The notes under the pieces were generated by a model that worked only from the letters and a program-made list of their open reading frames with translations, did no database searches and was not told the origin of the DNA. 64,000 nt of DNA from Gramella sp. AN32. Lineage in GTDB: Bacteria; Bacteroidota; Bacteroidia; Flavobacteriales; Flavobacteriaceae. A program made the translations under genes and the position numbers. Below are positions 15,945-25,201 of this stretch, piece by piece. How positions within the stretch are numbered: position 1 is the first letter of the stretch; each line of letters begins with the position of its first letter. The stretch lies in assembly GCF_023718305.1 (NCBI RefSeq), contig NZ_QEYO01000016.1, forward strand, positions 1 through 64,000. The letters are read 5' to 3'.

Positions 15945-18189
15945 AGAATTCCGGATTAATTTTCTTGATAGATTTGTTCATCTTCCGGGCAATTTCCAAT
16001 AACCAGCCCAGCTGATTGGTAACCAGATGTGCTTCCTGCAATTTAAACCGAAATGATTCATCAATTTCATTCTTCCCTTCGGCCAGCTCCTTATCCCTTT
16101 TACTGGCAAGCTCATCAAATTTGGAATAAAAAGTATGTTCAGCTGCTTCAAAATCCTGGATTTCATCTTCTAATTGTTGTCGATGTTTCAGGAGGTGGAT
16201 AGAATTCTTTAATTCCAACTGGATTTTATCAATATACGTATCAAATTCTTTTGAAGCCGGCGACGTTGGATGGGTTCTAATAAAAGTACCGAGTGATGCC
16301 AGTGAAGACAAAAAAGTTTGATTCAAACTTACAATTTCAAAAATTAGCTTTAACCTGTCCTGCTGGGATTTTGGCTCCTGGGACATCCTTTGAAAAGATT
16401 CACTTAAATTTCCCATTTCCAGGAACGCCCCTTTCCTCGACAATTTATAGGTAGTTGGTAAAGTACCTTTTTGATGATAGAATTGGTTGATCTCTTTAAA
16501 GTATTCAAGATTTGCCTTTATTGATTCTTTTATAGTTTCGGCAATACTTTCTACTTCCCATTTTGGCCAAAGGGCAATATTTGCAATCCAGGCGATCAAG
16601 GCTCCAATCGAGGTGTCAATAACCCGGTATTGGATGACGCTCAACACATCGGGTTTCAGTAAAGCGTAAATAAATATGATACTCAGCGTAATAAATATAG
16701 CTGCGGTCGTATAATTTTTCTGAATTAGGGAAAAGGCGAGGGTTAAAGATACTATGGCTAAAATTGCATAAACCGTGGTGTTTTGGGTAATGAAAACAAT
16801 TCCAATCGCTACTGCGGCACCAACTAAAGTGCCTATGATCCTTTTTTTTGTCCGCTCTTTGGTAAGACCATAATTGGGGCGCATAATCACCACAATGGTC
16901 AAAAGGATCCAGTAAGAATTATTTACTGAAAAATAAAAACCTATTAAATAGCCAACTACCACAGCAATGGCCATCCTTAAAGAATGCCTGAAAATATTTG
17001 AATTGAAGTTGAAATTGTTCTTCCATTCTTTAAAACTATATTCCTGGGGTGAAAGAAATTTTTCCCGCTCTTTGCTGGAAAAAAGTAAATTTCTTTTAAA
17101 CTCAATATTCCGAAGGATGCGATCTATGGAATAAATTTTCTGGGTTTGTTTTTCCTGATAATCATACAAATTTCTAAGTACTAAAAGCGCCTTTCTTTTT
17201 TCAGAAATATTGACCCGGTTTCTAAATTCGCGAAATTTCAAATAATTTGAAGCTAATGCTTCCTTTAATTCAATTTCAGGCAAGCGTGAATTTTTGAATA
17301 ATTTTAAGGCGATTTTTTCCAGTTGATTGGCGAGTTTTTTAGAATATTCAGCGAAATATTCAAGTTCCCCAAAATGCTCCCCGAGGTCTTCCTTCATTTT
17401 AGAAGCATCTATGGGATGGGACATGGCGAGTTCCAGAATATCCACCAGATCTACAAAAACCAGCAGCCTTTTTCTTGCATATACCGAATTCCCCGAAGTA
17501 GAACGTGAAGTAAGCAGCAATTCCCGCAACAATTCATGATGTTCATTTAACTGATTTTGCAGCTGAAATATTTCCTTCTGAAGAGCTTCCGGTTGATCTT
17601 TTTTACGCATCAGTTTTGCCCGAATTCGAAGATAATCAGCGGTGAGTTCCATAGTTTCAGCAAGCAATTGCTCCGTAGCCTGTTTTGGAAAGAAGAAATT
17701 CCAAAGACTGCTCAGGGATAAATACCAAAGTCCGCCAGAAAATATAAGCAGTCCTTTTTGCCAAATTTCAACAGTTGAAGAAATATTGGCGAAACTCAGC
17801 ACCACGGCCATTAAACCTGAAAAAGTAACCAGTGAAGCCCTAAATCCATACACCGACAAATAGGCAATGAAAAAGATAAGAACCAGCAACATCGCCAAAG
17901 TTGCATAGATATTGAAGTTTAGATATCCTGCGACTATATAAGTTGAAGCACCTAATATGGCGGCGGCCAAAATCGCCAAAGTCCTATGCTTGTTAGTTCC
18001 GGGACTGTCGCTGGGTGCCGATAACAGGCAACCCATAGCAATGCTTATTCCAATTTCAGTAAGATCTAATCGCGAAAATAAAATAATGGGCAAAACGATA
18101 GAAACCGATAAAATGATCGATTTTGAAAAACTGGTACTTCGGAAAAACTTGACCAGCGAAATTTTATAATATTCAATTGTTTTTTTCAA
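15937..18189 (-). CDS. FUSC-family inner-membrane protein (YccS/YhfK-like)
   Basis: The protein has two membrane bundles (about residues 20-160 and 370-510) separated and followed by long helical cytoplasmic regions, the layout of FUSC/YccS putative efflux proteins. The conserved FUSC segment around SYWILLTIVVIMRPNYGLTKERTKKRIIGT is clear. The frame extends to an ATG at 18354, but that would overlap the divergent oxidoreductase gene and add a segment outside the usual family. A TTG at 18189 gives LKKTIEYYKISLVKFF directly before the first membrane bundle and about 750 residues, the normal size. The start is therefore a judgement. Substrates of bacterial FUSC proteins are largely unknown. Confidence 0.78.
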   Translation of the reverse strand: MKKTIEYYKISLVKFFRSTSFSKSIILSVSIVLPIILFSRLDLTEIGISIAMGCLLSAPSDSPGTNKHRTLAILAAAILGASTYIVAGYLNFNIYATLAMLLVLIFFIAYLSVYGFRASLVTFSGLMAVVLSFANISSTVEIWQKGLLIFSGGLWYLSLSSLWNFFFPKQATEQLLAETMELTADYLRIRAKLMRKKDQPEALQKEIFQLQNQLNEHHELLRELLLTSRSTSGNSVYARKRLLVFVDLVDILELAMSHPIDASKMKEDLGEHFGELEYFAEYSKKLANQLEKIALKLFKNSRLPEIELKEALASNYLKFREFRNRVNISEKRKALLVLRNLYDYQEKQTQKIYSIDRILRNIEFKRNLLFSSKEREKFLSPQEYSFKEWKNNFNFNSNIFRHSLRMAIAVVVGYLIGFYFSVNNSYWILLTIVVIMRPNYGLTKERTKKRIIGTLVGAAVAIGIVFITQNTTVYAILAIVSLTLAFSLIQKNYTTAAIFITLSIIFIYALLKPDVLSVIQYRVIDTSIGALIAWIANIALWPKWEVESIAETIKESIKANLEYFKEINQFYHQKGTLPTTYKLSRKGAFLEMGNLSESFQRMSQEPKSQQDRLKLIFEIVSLNQTFLSSLASLGTFIRTHPTSPASKEFDTYIDKIQLELKNSIHLLKHRQQLEDEIQDFEAAEHTFYSKFDELASKRDKELAEGKNEIDESFRFKLQEAHLVTNQLGWLLEIARKMNKSIKKINPEFYE

Positions 18190-18337
18190 TCCCAAAATTA
18201 TTGCGAATCCCGAAATTAAAACTTTAAGCGCAATTGAAATAATTAATTCAGGAAGCTTTATGTTTTGGGAAGAATTTGGCAAGGGTTCTTTGCCGGAGCG
18301 ATGATTTCCATTTAAATTAAAAGCAAATATGAAGAAT

Positions 18338-19333
18338 ATGAACAAACAGATCATTTTAAAAAACAGGCCAAAAGGGAAACCGGAAACAAGCGATTTTGAG
18401 TTCCAAAATATAGATGAACCGAAAATTGATGCAGGTGAAATTTTACTAAAAACAAAGTATATTTCAGTAGATCCTTATTTGAGAGGCAGGATGCGGGATG
18501 AAGAATCTTATATCCCTCCTTTTCAACTAGAGAAGCCCATTAGCTCTATGGTCGTTGCGGAGGTTAAAGATTCTCAAAACAAAAATTTTATACCAGGGGA
18601 TCATGTGGTGGGCATGCTGGACTGGAAATTGCTTCAGAAAAATTCAGGAAAAAATTTAAGAAAAATCAGTACAGATCTGGCCCCGTTTTCAGCATATTTG
18701 GGGGTTTTAGGATTAACCGGACTTACCGCTTATCTGGCTTTAGAGACAATTGGAAAACTCAGGAAGGGAGAAACCCTTCTAGTTTCCGGAGCGGCCGGAG
18801 CAGTGGGAAGTATTGTTTGTCAAATTGGTAAGATTAAAGGCTGCCATGTGGTTGGAATTGCCGGGAGCGACGAAAAGATTCAGCATATCCAGGAAAAATT
18901 TAATGTAGATAACGGGATCAATTATAAGAAAACCGAGAATATGAAAGATGCCATTTCTGAAAAATGTCCTGAAGGTGTCGATGTTTATTTTGATAATGTT
19001 GGTGGGGAAACGCTTGATGCCGTCCTGCAAAATATTAATAAGGCGGCACGCATTATTAACTGTGGTGCTATTTCAATTTATAATGAAACTGAAGTTCCCA
19101 CAGGTCCCCGCCCCGAGGGAATCTTAATCAAGAAGTCCGCACTTATGCAGGGTTTTTTGGTTAGGGACCATGAATCTAAATATGCTGAAGCCATGACGCA
19201 GTTGGGTGAATGGTTAAAATCTGGAAAATTGAAGTATGATGAAACAATCAAAAACGGATTTGAAAATACTCCGGATGCGTTCATCAGTTTATTTGATGGC
19301 GATAATATTGGTAAAATGATAGTAGAGATCTAA
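18338..19333 (+). CDS. NADP-dependent medium-chain oxidoreductase (PTGR/YfmJ-like)
   Basis: This roughly 331-residue zinc-free medium-chain dehydrogenase/reductase has the nucleotide-binding loop SGAAGAVGSIVCQIGK, the start pattern RPKGKP typical of the leukotriene B4 dehydrogenase / prostaglandin reductase / curcumin-reductase branch, and YFDNVGGETLDAVL. Such enzymes reduce alpha,beta-unsaturated ketones and aldehydes with NADPH. The second ATG at 18338 gives the family N-terminus MNKQIILKNRP; an ATG three codons earlier also exists. It is divergent from the FUSC gene and ends in a shared bidirectional terminator. Confidence 0.88.
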   Translation: MNKQIILKNRPKGKPETSDFEFQNIDEPKIDAGEILLKTKYISVDPYLRGRMRDEESYIPPFQLEKPISSMVVAEVKDSQNKNFIPGDHVVGMLDWKLLQKNSGKNLRKISTDLAPFSAYLGVLGLTGLTAYLALETIGKLRKGETLLVSGAAGAVGSIVCQIGKIKGCHVVGIAGSDEKIQHIQEKFNVDNGINYKKTENMKDAISEKCPEGVDVYFDNVGGETLDAVLQNINKAARIINCGAISIYNETEVPTGPRPEGILIKKSALMQGFLVRDHESKYAEAMTQLGEWLKSGKLKYDETIKNGFENTPDAFISLFDGDNIGKMIVEI

Positions 19334-19337
19334 TTAT

Positions 19338-19372
19338 AAAAAAAGTCCGGTTGAAAATTACCGGACTTTTTA
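19338..19372. terminator. Bidirectional intrinsic terminator
   Basis: The perfect stem AAAAGTCCGG / CCGGACTTTT, with a ten-base loop and A/T tracts on both sides, lies between the convergent oxidoreductase and SDR genes. Confidence 0.85.
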
Positions 19373-19388
19373 TTTAGGAAGAAAAATC

Positions 19389-20099
19389 CTATTTTTTTGG
19401 AGGTTGGGATGGCCGCACTTCAATTTTGCTGGGCAAAGTTCGCGGATTCATCTTCAGAAGATCCACTACCAATTCACCAATATCTTCAATTTGTATTTTC
19501 CAGGCATCCTTTTCATTAGGTTCGTGGCCATTAAAATGTGTAGCTACAGAACCTGGCATAATAGTACTTACTTTCACACCTGAATCCCGAAGATCCAGCA
19601 TTACAGCCTGGGTGAAGCCCGTAAGACCAAATTTGCTGGCATTGTATGCGCTACCCCCAGCAAAGAAATTAGTTCCCGCAAGACTGGAGATACTTATAAA
19701 ATAACCTTCTGTTTTCTTTAATTCTTCCACACAGGCTTTGATACTATAAAATACCCCGGTAAGGTTAGTGTCTATGGTATCATTCCAGTCTTCTACGGTT
19801 AAATCCTGAATAGAAGCAAAATTTCCCACTCCGGCATTGGCTACCAAAACATCGAGTCTTCCGAATTTTTCTATGAGCTTCTTAACCGCAGCCTGCTGGC
19901 TTTCATAGTTGCGCACATCGGCTTCCAGGGCAAGTACGTTTTCTTTATCTGAAAGTTTTCCTGCAGCTTCTTTCGCAGCAGAAAGTGACCTACTGGTGAT
20001 GGCTACTTTATAACCCTGTTTAAGCAGTTGTTCCGCAACACCATATCCAATTCCTTTACTTCCTCCTGTTATAAGGGCAACTTTTTTCTGATTATCCAT
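19389..20099 (-). CDS. Short-chain dehydrogenase/reductase, 3-ketoacyl-reductase type
   Basis: This classical SDR of 236 residues has the cofactor motif TGGSKGIGYG, NAGVG, catalytic Ser in ISISSLAG and YNASK (Tyr/Lys). An Arg in ITSR after the second strand suggests NADPH preference. It is related to FabG-like and glucose-dehydrogenase-like SDRs; the substrate cannot be inferred. It is a single gene, with its start ATG at 20099 fixed by the motif spacing. Confidence 0.88.
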   Translation of the reverse strand: MDNQKKVALITGGSKGIGYGVAEQLLKQGYKVAITSRSLSAAKEAAGKLSDKENVLALEADVRNYESQQAAVKKLIEKFGRLDVLVANAGVGNFASIQDLTVEDWNDTIDTNLTGVFYSIKACVEELKKTEGYFISISSLAGTNFFAGGSAYNASKFGLTGFTQAVMLDLRDSGVKVSTIMPGSVATHFNGHEPNEKDAWKIQIEDIGELVVDLLKMNPRTLPSKIEVRPSQPPKK

Positions 20100-20235
20100 A
20101 ATTAATTTTTTAGAATTTTAAAGCTACAAAACAAGCTTAGTGCGCTGAAATTAAAAGCTCTAAGTTTCTGTTAATTTTAAAGGTTAAAACAGTGATAAAA
20201 GCTCCTAAAAACCTTTCATAGATTCGTAAAAAAAT

Positions 20236-20243
20236 TAACTTTG
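20236..20243 (+). promoter_or_regulatory. Candidate -7 element for the acidic protein gene
   Basis: TAACTTTG is a full match to the Bacteroidota -7 consensus and lies about 65 nt before the proposed TTG start at 20309. No good TTG occurs at the -33 position. Confidence 0.45.
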
Positions 20244-20308
20244 CGAACATCTGTAGGAATGATAAAATTCCTCTCAATTTATTATAAGAGCTAAATACAT
20301 ATATTACC

Positions 20309-20719
20309 TTGGAAAATCTTAAAGCACAAAAATTATTGAACAAGATCCAAAAAGATCTTATGAGAAATGGAATTATCACCAACACGATAGTTGAAGAACT
20401 CAAAGATCTTCGGGCTTTAGTGGTTGAAGAACAAATTCCTTTACTTGCCAAAGCATTAAGACTTACCTACGAGCATATCGCAGAAAATGATGATTTTCTT
20501 ATCGCAATTCCAGACGACGATCCTATTACCGAAACCGACGAAGAAGCAGAGGAAGATGTTGAGGAAACTGAAGTTGTGAATGATTCCGAAGAAATTACCG
20601 GTAAAGAAAGTTTGGAGTATCTCTTGTCTTTAATGGCAGATCATTCTAATAAATTGAATGAAATGGAATTAAGGGAATATGTAAAAGCACTTAAAGAAGA
20701 AGCTGGGGAAGATTATTAA
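20309..20719 (+). CDS. Conserved acidic flavobacterial protein of unknown function
   Basis: This 136-residue soluble protein has a helical N-terminal part (ENLKAQKLLNKIQKDL to about residue 60), an acidic linker (residues ~68-95, TETDEEAEEDVEETE) and a helical C-terminal part. It is a family I associate with flavobacteria but no function is known to me. The start is TTG (TTGGAAAATCTT); the next ATG is 17 codons further in and would remove a conserved-looking helix. It heads a run of co-oriented genes with the VTT membrane protein 42 bp downstream. Confidence 0.7.
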   Translation: MENLKAQKLLNKIQKDLMRNGIITNTIVEELKDLRALVVEEQIPLLAKALRLTYEHIAENDDFLIAIPDDDPITETDEEAEEDVEETEVVNDSEEITGKESLEYLLSLMADHSNKLNEMELREYVKALKEEAGEDY

Positions 20720-20761
20720 TATTGCCCGTTAGTTCCCTAAAATTGCAAAAGAAAAATATTA

Positions 20762-21379
20762 ATGAAGGAAAAAGCGAAATCTAAAAAGAAGTCGCGACTA
20801 CGCTTATTGCATCAATATTATGGATATACAGGTTTCTATAAATTTGTTTGGGCAAGTTTAAGAAAAGCTGTGTTACCAATAGTTTTGGTTGTAGCTGCCT
20901 TATGGGCTATAGACAGGTATTTACTAGACATCGAACAGATGCTGGTCACCATTACTGAAACCTATGAGCCTTTCCAGATCATTGGTATTTTCTTTTTATC
21001 TGAATCTTTATTAGGTCTTGTCCCTCCAGAACTTTTTATCGCCTGGTCCGGTAAAATGAATTCACCTTTTCTTTACCTGAGTATTTTAGCGCTTGCCTCC
21101 TATCTTGGTGGGATTGTGTCTTATTTTATAGGTGTTGGTATTACCAAAATTCCTTCAGTTCATAATACTATGGAACTTAAACTTGCCAGACATATTAAAA
21201 ATACCCGAAAATGGGGAGGTTTTTTAATCATCGTTGGTGCCCTATTACCAATCCCTTTTTCCATAACCAGTATGGCTGCTGGCATCATCAGTTTTCCATT
21301 TGCCAGCTATTTGATCTTTGGTTTATTAAGGTTTGCCAGATTCTTTTTATATGCCCTGGTAATTTTTGAAATGGTCTAA
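20762..21379 (+). CDS. VTT/DedA-like small membrane protein
   Basis: This 205-residue protein has a basic N-terminus (MKEKAKSKKKSRLR) and four to five membrane segments. The stretch GALLPIPFSITSMAAGIISFPFASYLI and the earlier FFLSESLLGLVPPELFIAWSG resemble the re-entrant-loop regions of VTT/DedA (SNARE-associated) proteins such as YqaA, implicated in lipid flipping and membrane homeostasis. It is shorter than typical DedA. Function is by family analogy only. Confidence 0.65.
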   Translation: MKEKAKSKKKSRLRLLHQYYGYTGFYKFVWASLRKAVLPIVLVVAALWAIDRYLLDIEQMLVTITETYEPFQIIGIFFLSESLLGLVPPELFIAWSGKMNSPFLYLSILALASYLGGIVSYFIGVGITKIPSVHNTMELKLARHIKNTRKWGGFLIIVGALLPIPFSITSMAAGIISFPFASYLIFGLLRFARFFLYALVIFEMV

Positions 21380-21464
21380 TTCGTAACAATCATTAAATTT
21401 TTCATAAGACCAATCTTACTTTATAAGGTCTATACTATCTTGTATTTTCCAACTAAAAGAATTT

Positions 21465-22241
21465 ATGAATTCAAAAATTGAAAAAATGGCCCGCACAGGC
21501 TATGTTGCCAAAGGTGTGGTCTATGGTATTACGGGTGTACTCACCTTTATGGCTGCTTTTAATTTGGGCGGAAAAACAACTGGTAAGACCGAAGTCATGG
21601 AATTCCTTGAAAAACAAAGTTTTGGAAATGTTCTTATGGCACTGGTTGTTATTGGTTTGCTTTGTTATGTAGGCTGGAGGCTAATCCAGGCGTTTAAAGA
21701 TCCTGAGAACATTGGGAATGATAATAAAGGCAAAGTGAAAAGAGTGGGGTTTTTTATAAGTGCAATCGTTTATCTGGGGCTTGCAATTTACGGTATAAAG
21801 AAATTGATAAATGCCGGTACCGGCGGAAGCAGTAGCCAGAATTTTGAATTTTTATCTGGGAATTTTGGAGTATTTGTTTTTGCGGTTGTAGGCTTATGTT
21901 TGCTTGGAGTGAGTATTGCAAAATTCAAGAAGGTCTATTCCAAAAAATTCCTGGAAAAGTTTGATCTCAAATCCATTTCAGAAAAAAAAAGAAGGAAGGT
22001 TATTAAGAATACTGGCTATTTAGGTATAATTTCCCGGGGAATTATATTTGCCATTTTAGCCTATTTCTTCCTTCGTGCAGCATATACTTCTAACACGAGT
22101 GATATCCAAACCACCACTGATGCCTTTTCATTCTTAAGAAATTCATCTTATGGAGCTTACTTGATGGGAATCGTTGCTGCTGGATTCGTTTGTTACGCAA
22201 TTTTTATGTTCGCCATGGCCAAATACAGAAAATTTAATTAA
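21465..22241 (+). CDS. DUF1206 membrane protein with three internal repeats
   Basis: The 258-residue protein contains three copies of a two-helix unit, each introduced by a Gly-Tyr/Phe motif: ARTGYVAKGVVYGITGVL, RVGFFISAIVYLGLAIYG and NTGYLGIISRGIIFAILAY. That makes six membrane segments, which is the DUF1206 layout. No function is established for the family. It is followed 18 bp later by a Pmp3/YqaE-type gene and is probably cotranscribed with it. Confidence 0.88.
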   Translation: MNSKIEKMARTGYVAKGVVYGITGVLTFMAAFNLGGKTTGKTEVMEFLEKQSFGNVLMALVVIGLLCYVGWRLIQAFKDPENIGNDNKGKVKRVGFFISAIVYLGLAIYGIKKLINAGTGGSSSQNFEFLSGNFGVFVFAVVGLCLLGVSIAKFKKVYSKKFLEKFDLKSISEKKRRKVIKNTGYLGIISRGIIFAILAYFFLRAAYTSNTSDIQTTTDAFSFLRNSSYGAYLMGIVAAGFVCYAIFMFAMAKYRKFN

Positions 22242-22259
22242 TCAACTAAATATATTACT

Positions 22260-22418
22260 ATGTCTATTTTAACAATTCTATTGAATTTATTATTGCCGCC
22301 TTTAGCGGTATTCCTGAAACATGGAATAGGAACCACTTTTCTTATCAGCGTGCTGCTCACGCTTCTGGGCTGGTTGCCGGGTGTTGTTCACGCATTTTAT
22401 GTGAACGGAACCGAATAA
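22260..22418 (+). CDS. YqaE/Pmp3-family proteolipid
   Basis: This 52-residue protein is made of two hydrophobic helices: LTILLNLLLPPLAVFLKHG and TTFLISVLLTLLGWLPGVVHAFYV. The PPLAVFL and LGWLPGVVHAFYV signatures are diagnostic of the Pmp3/YqaE family of stress-induced proteolipids, which affect membrane potential under salt or cold stress in other organisms. The ATG at 22260 lies 18 bp after the DUF1206 stop, and a terminator follows directly. Confidence 0.9.
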   Translation: MSILTILLNLLLPPLAVFLKHGIGTTFLISVLLTLLGWLPGVVHAFYVNGTE

Positions 22419-22421
22419 TAG

Positions 22422-22449
22422 AAAGCCTCCAATTGCGGAGGCTTTTTTA
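22422..22449. terminator. Bidirectional intrinsic terminator
   Basis: The stem AAGCCTCC / GGAGGCTT with a six-base loop and a T run serves the Pmp3-type gene. Read on the other strand it lies just past the galE stop. Confidence 0.8.
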
Positions 22450-22452
22450 TTA

Positions 22453-23478
22453 CTATTTATTTACTTTTTTTTCCCATTCCCAGGCACTTTTTAATCCTTC
22501 ATCCAAACTTCTGTCTGCTTTCCAATGAAGCACCTCATTGGCTTTTTTAGTATCGGCATACGCAGAAATCACATCTCCTTCCCTTCTCCCCACGATTTCA
22601 TAAGGAAGATCCTGACCTGTGGAACTTTCAAAAGTTTTGATCACTTCCAGCACACTGTTACCTTTCCCGGTTCCAAGGTTGAAGACTTCATAATTTTTAT
22701 CTTCTTTGCCTTCAATTAAACGCTGTAAAGCAGAAACATGTGCTTCAGCGAGGTCTAAAACATGAATGTAATCCCTAACCGCCGTACCATCATCGGTAGG
22801 ATAATCATTTCCAAAAACAGATAATTTCTCCCTTTTGCCAATCGCTGTTTGCGTAATAAAAGGAACTAAATTTTGTGGGGTTCCAATGGGTAGTTCTCCA
22901 ATTTCAACACTTGGATGCGCGCCTATGGGATTAAAATATCGTAAAGAGATCGCTTTTAATCCGTCCTTTACTTTACAGGTATCACGAATAATCTCTTCGC
23001 CTATTTGCTTGGTATTTCCGTAAGGAGACTCAGCAGGTTTTACCGGAGCATTTTCAGAAATTGGCATTTCATCTGCCTGGCCATAAACGGTACAGGATGA
23101 ACTAAAGATGAAATTGGACTTATCTTTTTGCGCCATATGCTGAAGCAAATAAACCAGTGTACTAAGATTGTTTTCATAATACAACAACGGATTCTGCACA
23201 CTTTCCCCCACAGCTTTCGAGGCTGCAAAATGGATCACATCAGTAATTTCAGTATATTTTTTAAAAAAATCTGCTACAGCGTTCTTATCCCGAAGATCTA
23301 ATTTTTCAAATTCAGGCTCTATGCCGGTTATGCGTGTGATTCCCGCGAGAACATCGATAGATGAATTGGATAGGTTATCTATAATGACAACATCAAATCC
23401 CACATTTTGTAATGCAACAACGGTATGAGATCCTATAAAACCGAGACCACCGGTAACTAAAACTTTTCTTTTGCTCAT
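22453..23478 (-). CDS. galE: UDP-glucose 4-epimerase
   Basis: GalE interconverts UDP-glucose and UDP-galactose with bound NAD. The 341-residue protein has the Rossmann motif TGGLGFIGSH, SSSCTVYG, the catalytic pair Tyr153/Lys157 in SPYGNTK, and GTAVRDYIHVLDLAEAHV typical of GalE. Its length and motifs match E. coli GalE closely. It is a single gene with no other Leloir or polysaccharide genes adjoining, so it probably feeds envelope polysaccharide synthesis. Confidence 0.95.
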   Translation of the reverse strand: MSKRKVLVTGGLGFIGSHTVVALQNVGFDVVIIDNLSNSSIDVLAGITRITGIEPEFEKLDLRDKNAVADFFKKYTEITDVIHFAASKAVGESVQNPLLYYENNLSTLVYLLQHMAQKDKSNFIFSSSCTVYGQADEMPISENAPVKPAESPYGNTKQIGEEIIRDTCKVKDGLKAISLRYFNPIGAHPSVEIGELPIGTPQNLVPFITQTAIGKREKLSVFGNDYPTDDGTAVRDYIHVLDLAEAHVSALQRLIEGKEDKNYEVFNLGTGKGNSVLEVIKTFESSTGQDLPYEIVGRREGDVISAYADTKKANEVLHWKADRSLDEGLKSAWEWEKKVNK

Positions 23479-23591
23479 GCTTATAAAATTTCTTCTGCAA
23501 ATTAATAAAAATGCTCAGTATGAGCTGTGATTCTCACGTGAAAGTTCTATTATTTTAATAGGTATGGATAAGCCATCTATTTTATATGAAT

Positions 23592-23599
23592 TATCTTTG
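23592..23599 (+). promoter_or_regulatory. -7 promoter element for the DUF3817-mscS-EEP operon
   Basis: TATCTTTG is a full match to TAnnTTTG and ends 23 nt before the ATG at 23623. No clear TTG lies at -33. Confidence 0.5.
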
Positions 23600-23622
23600 C
23601 CCGAGTTTATAAAAAGGATTCT

Positions 23623-23907
23623 ATGTCTCTTGAAAACCAAAAAGCCGCTTTTAAATGGATAAGCATCCTGGAAGGAATTTCTTTTCTCCTGCTGCTTCTT
23701 ATTGCCATGCCTTTAAAATATGTTTGGGATATGCCACAAATGGTGGAACATGTGGGAATGGCTCACGGAGTTTTATTTATTTTATATGTCGCCGCCTGTC
23801 TTAGTTTAGTAAAAAGAATGAACTGGAGCTGGATACAAACCGGATTGATCCTTGGGTGTTCCCTTATTCCTTTTGGGCCCTTCTACGTTGAAAAACGTTA
23901 CCTGTAA
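23623..23907 (+). CDS. DUF3817 (YdzA-like) membrane protein
   Basis: This 94-residue protein has three membrane segments and the typical DUF3817 pattern: ILEGISFLLLLLIAMPLKY, then GMAHGVLFILYV and a C-terminal PFGPFYVEKR. The family is uncharacterised and is often found as a stand-alone protein or a domain of transporters. The gene is first in a co-oriented group, ending 2 bp before the MscS-type gene. Confidence 0.88.
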   Translation: MSLENQKAAFKWISILEGISFLLLLLIAMPLKYVWDMPQMVEHVGMAHGVLFILYVAACLSLVKRMNWSWIQTGLILGCSLIPFGPFYVEKRYL

Positions 23908-23909
23908 TT

Positions 23910-25196
23910 ATGGAGATTGACGATAAAATTATTTACCTGATTTGTTTCTTTGAGGAGTTGTTCATGAAATATGGCATGGATGCCACTCTGGCTATATATC
24001 TCAATTTATTAATCAACCTGGTTATTTTATCCATGGTGGTTATTGCGGTAAATTACCTGGTTCAAAATTTTGTCATCGAAGGCTTTAAGATTTTTACCAA
24101 TCGAACGAAATCTACTTTTGATGATTTTTTAATCCAATCGAACTTTCCAAAATACGTGGGAAGGATCCCTCCCCTCTATATAGTTTATAAATTAATCCCT
24201 TTAATTTTCGCTGAATTCCCGCTGGCGTTGAAGATATATGACAAATTATTTACCTTTTATGTCATTATACTGGTTATCTGGATCTTCCGAAGTTTTTTAA
24301 GGACCACCAGGAATTATCTTAAAACCAGGGAAGAATTTAACGATAAACCCCTGGAAAGTTTTAGCCAGATCATTATGATTTTTATCTGGGTGATTGGTCT
24401 AATGTTCGTTTTTGCTGAATTAACAGGAGAATCTGTAGGTAGTTTCCTGATTTCCCTTGGAGCAGCTTCTGCGGTCATCCTGCTCATCTTTAAGGATACT
24501 ATTTTAGGATTGGTGGCATCTATCCAGGTGTCGGTAAATGATATTGTAAGGATAGGAGACTGGATCACTTTTGAAAAATTTGGCGCTGATGGTACCGTAA
24601 CTGAAATCAATCTTGCCACGGTTAGGGTGCAAAATTGGGATAATACCTATACCACGATCCCCACGTATAGCCTTATTGCCGATTCATTTCAAAACTGGCG
24701 CGGGATGCAGGAATCGCCGGGAAGAAGGATACGAAGATCTATTTATATCAAACAGAATTCTGTAAAATTTCTAAATTATGATGAAATCGATCAATTAAAA
24801 AAGATCAGTTTAATTTCACCATATCTCGAAAATCGCCAAACTGAAATCGATAAGTTCAATAAAAACAATAATGTTGATAAAACGCTTTTGATCAACGGAA
24901 GAAATCAAACCAACCTGGGCATCTTCAGGAAATATGCTGATGCCTATCTTCATGAACATTCTGCCATTCATAAGGAAATGTATATCATTGTAAGGCACCA
25001 GGCTCCTACAGAACATGGAATTCCGCTTGAAATCCTGTGTTTTAGCCGGGACAAGCGTTGGGAAAATTTTGAGTATATTTCCGCAGATATTTTTGATCAC
25101 TTAATTGCATCGATCCCTTATTTTGGCCTCCAGCTTTTTGAAGCGCCTTCCGGAGATGATATTCGCAATTACCTGAGCCAGAAAACAAACAACTAA
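23910..25196 (+). CDS. MscS-family mechanosensitive channel (YbdG-like)
   Basis: This 428-residue inner-membrane channel has about five membrane segments, the pore-lining helix around GSFLISLGAASAVILLIFKDTILGLVASIQ and the MscS beta domain (NDIVRIGDWITFEKFGADGTV, then WDNTYTTIPTYSLI). The long C-terminal region and the insert in the beta domain fit the YbdG (miniconductance) branch. MscS channels release solutes on hypo-osmotic shock. It lies within an operon with the DUF3817 gene (2 bp upstream) and an EEP-family gene (5 bp downstream). Confidence 0.92.
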   Translation: MEIDDKIIYLICFFEELFMKYGMDATLAIYLNLLINLVILSMVVIAVNYLVQNFVIEGFKIFTNRTKSTFDDFLIQSNFPKYVGRIPPLYIVYKLIPLIFAEFPLALKIYDKLFTFYVIILVIWIFRSFLRTTRNYLKTREEFNDKPLESFSQIIMIFIWVIGLMFVFAELTGESVGSFLISLGAASAVILLIFKDTILGLVASIQVSVNDIVRIGDWITFEKFGADGTVTEINLATVRVQNWDNTYTTIPTYSLIADSFQNWRGMQESPGRRIRRSIYIKQNSVKFLNYDEIDQLKKISLISPYLENRQTEIDKFNKNNNVDKTLLINGRNQTNLGIFRKYADAYLHEHSAIHKEMYIIVRHQAPTEHGIPLEILCFSRDKRWENFEYISADIFDHLIASIPYFGLQLFEAPSGDDIRNYLSQKTNN

Positions 25197-25201
25197 ACCA
25201 A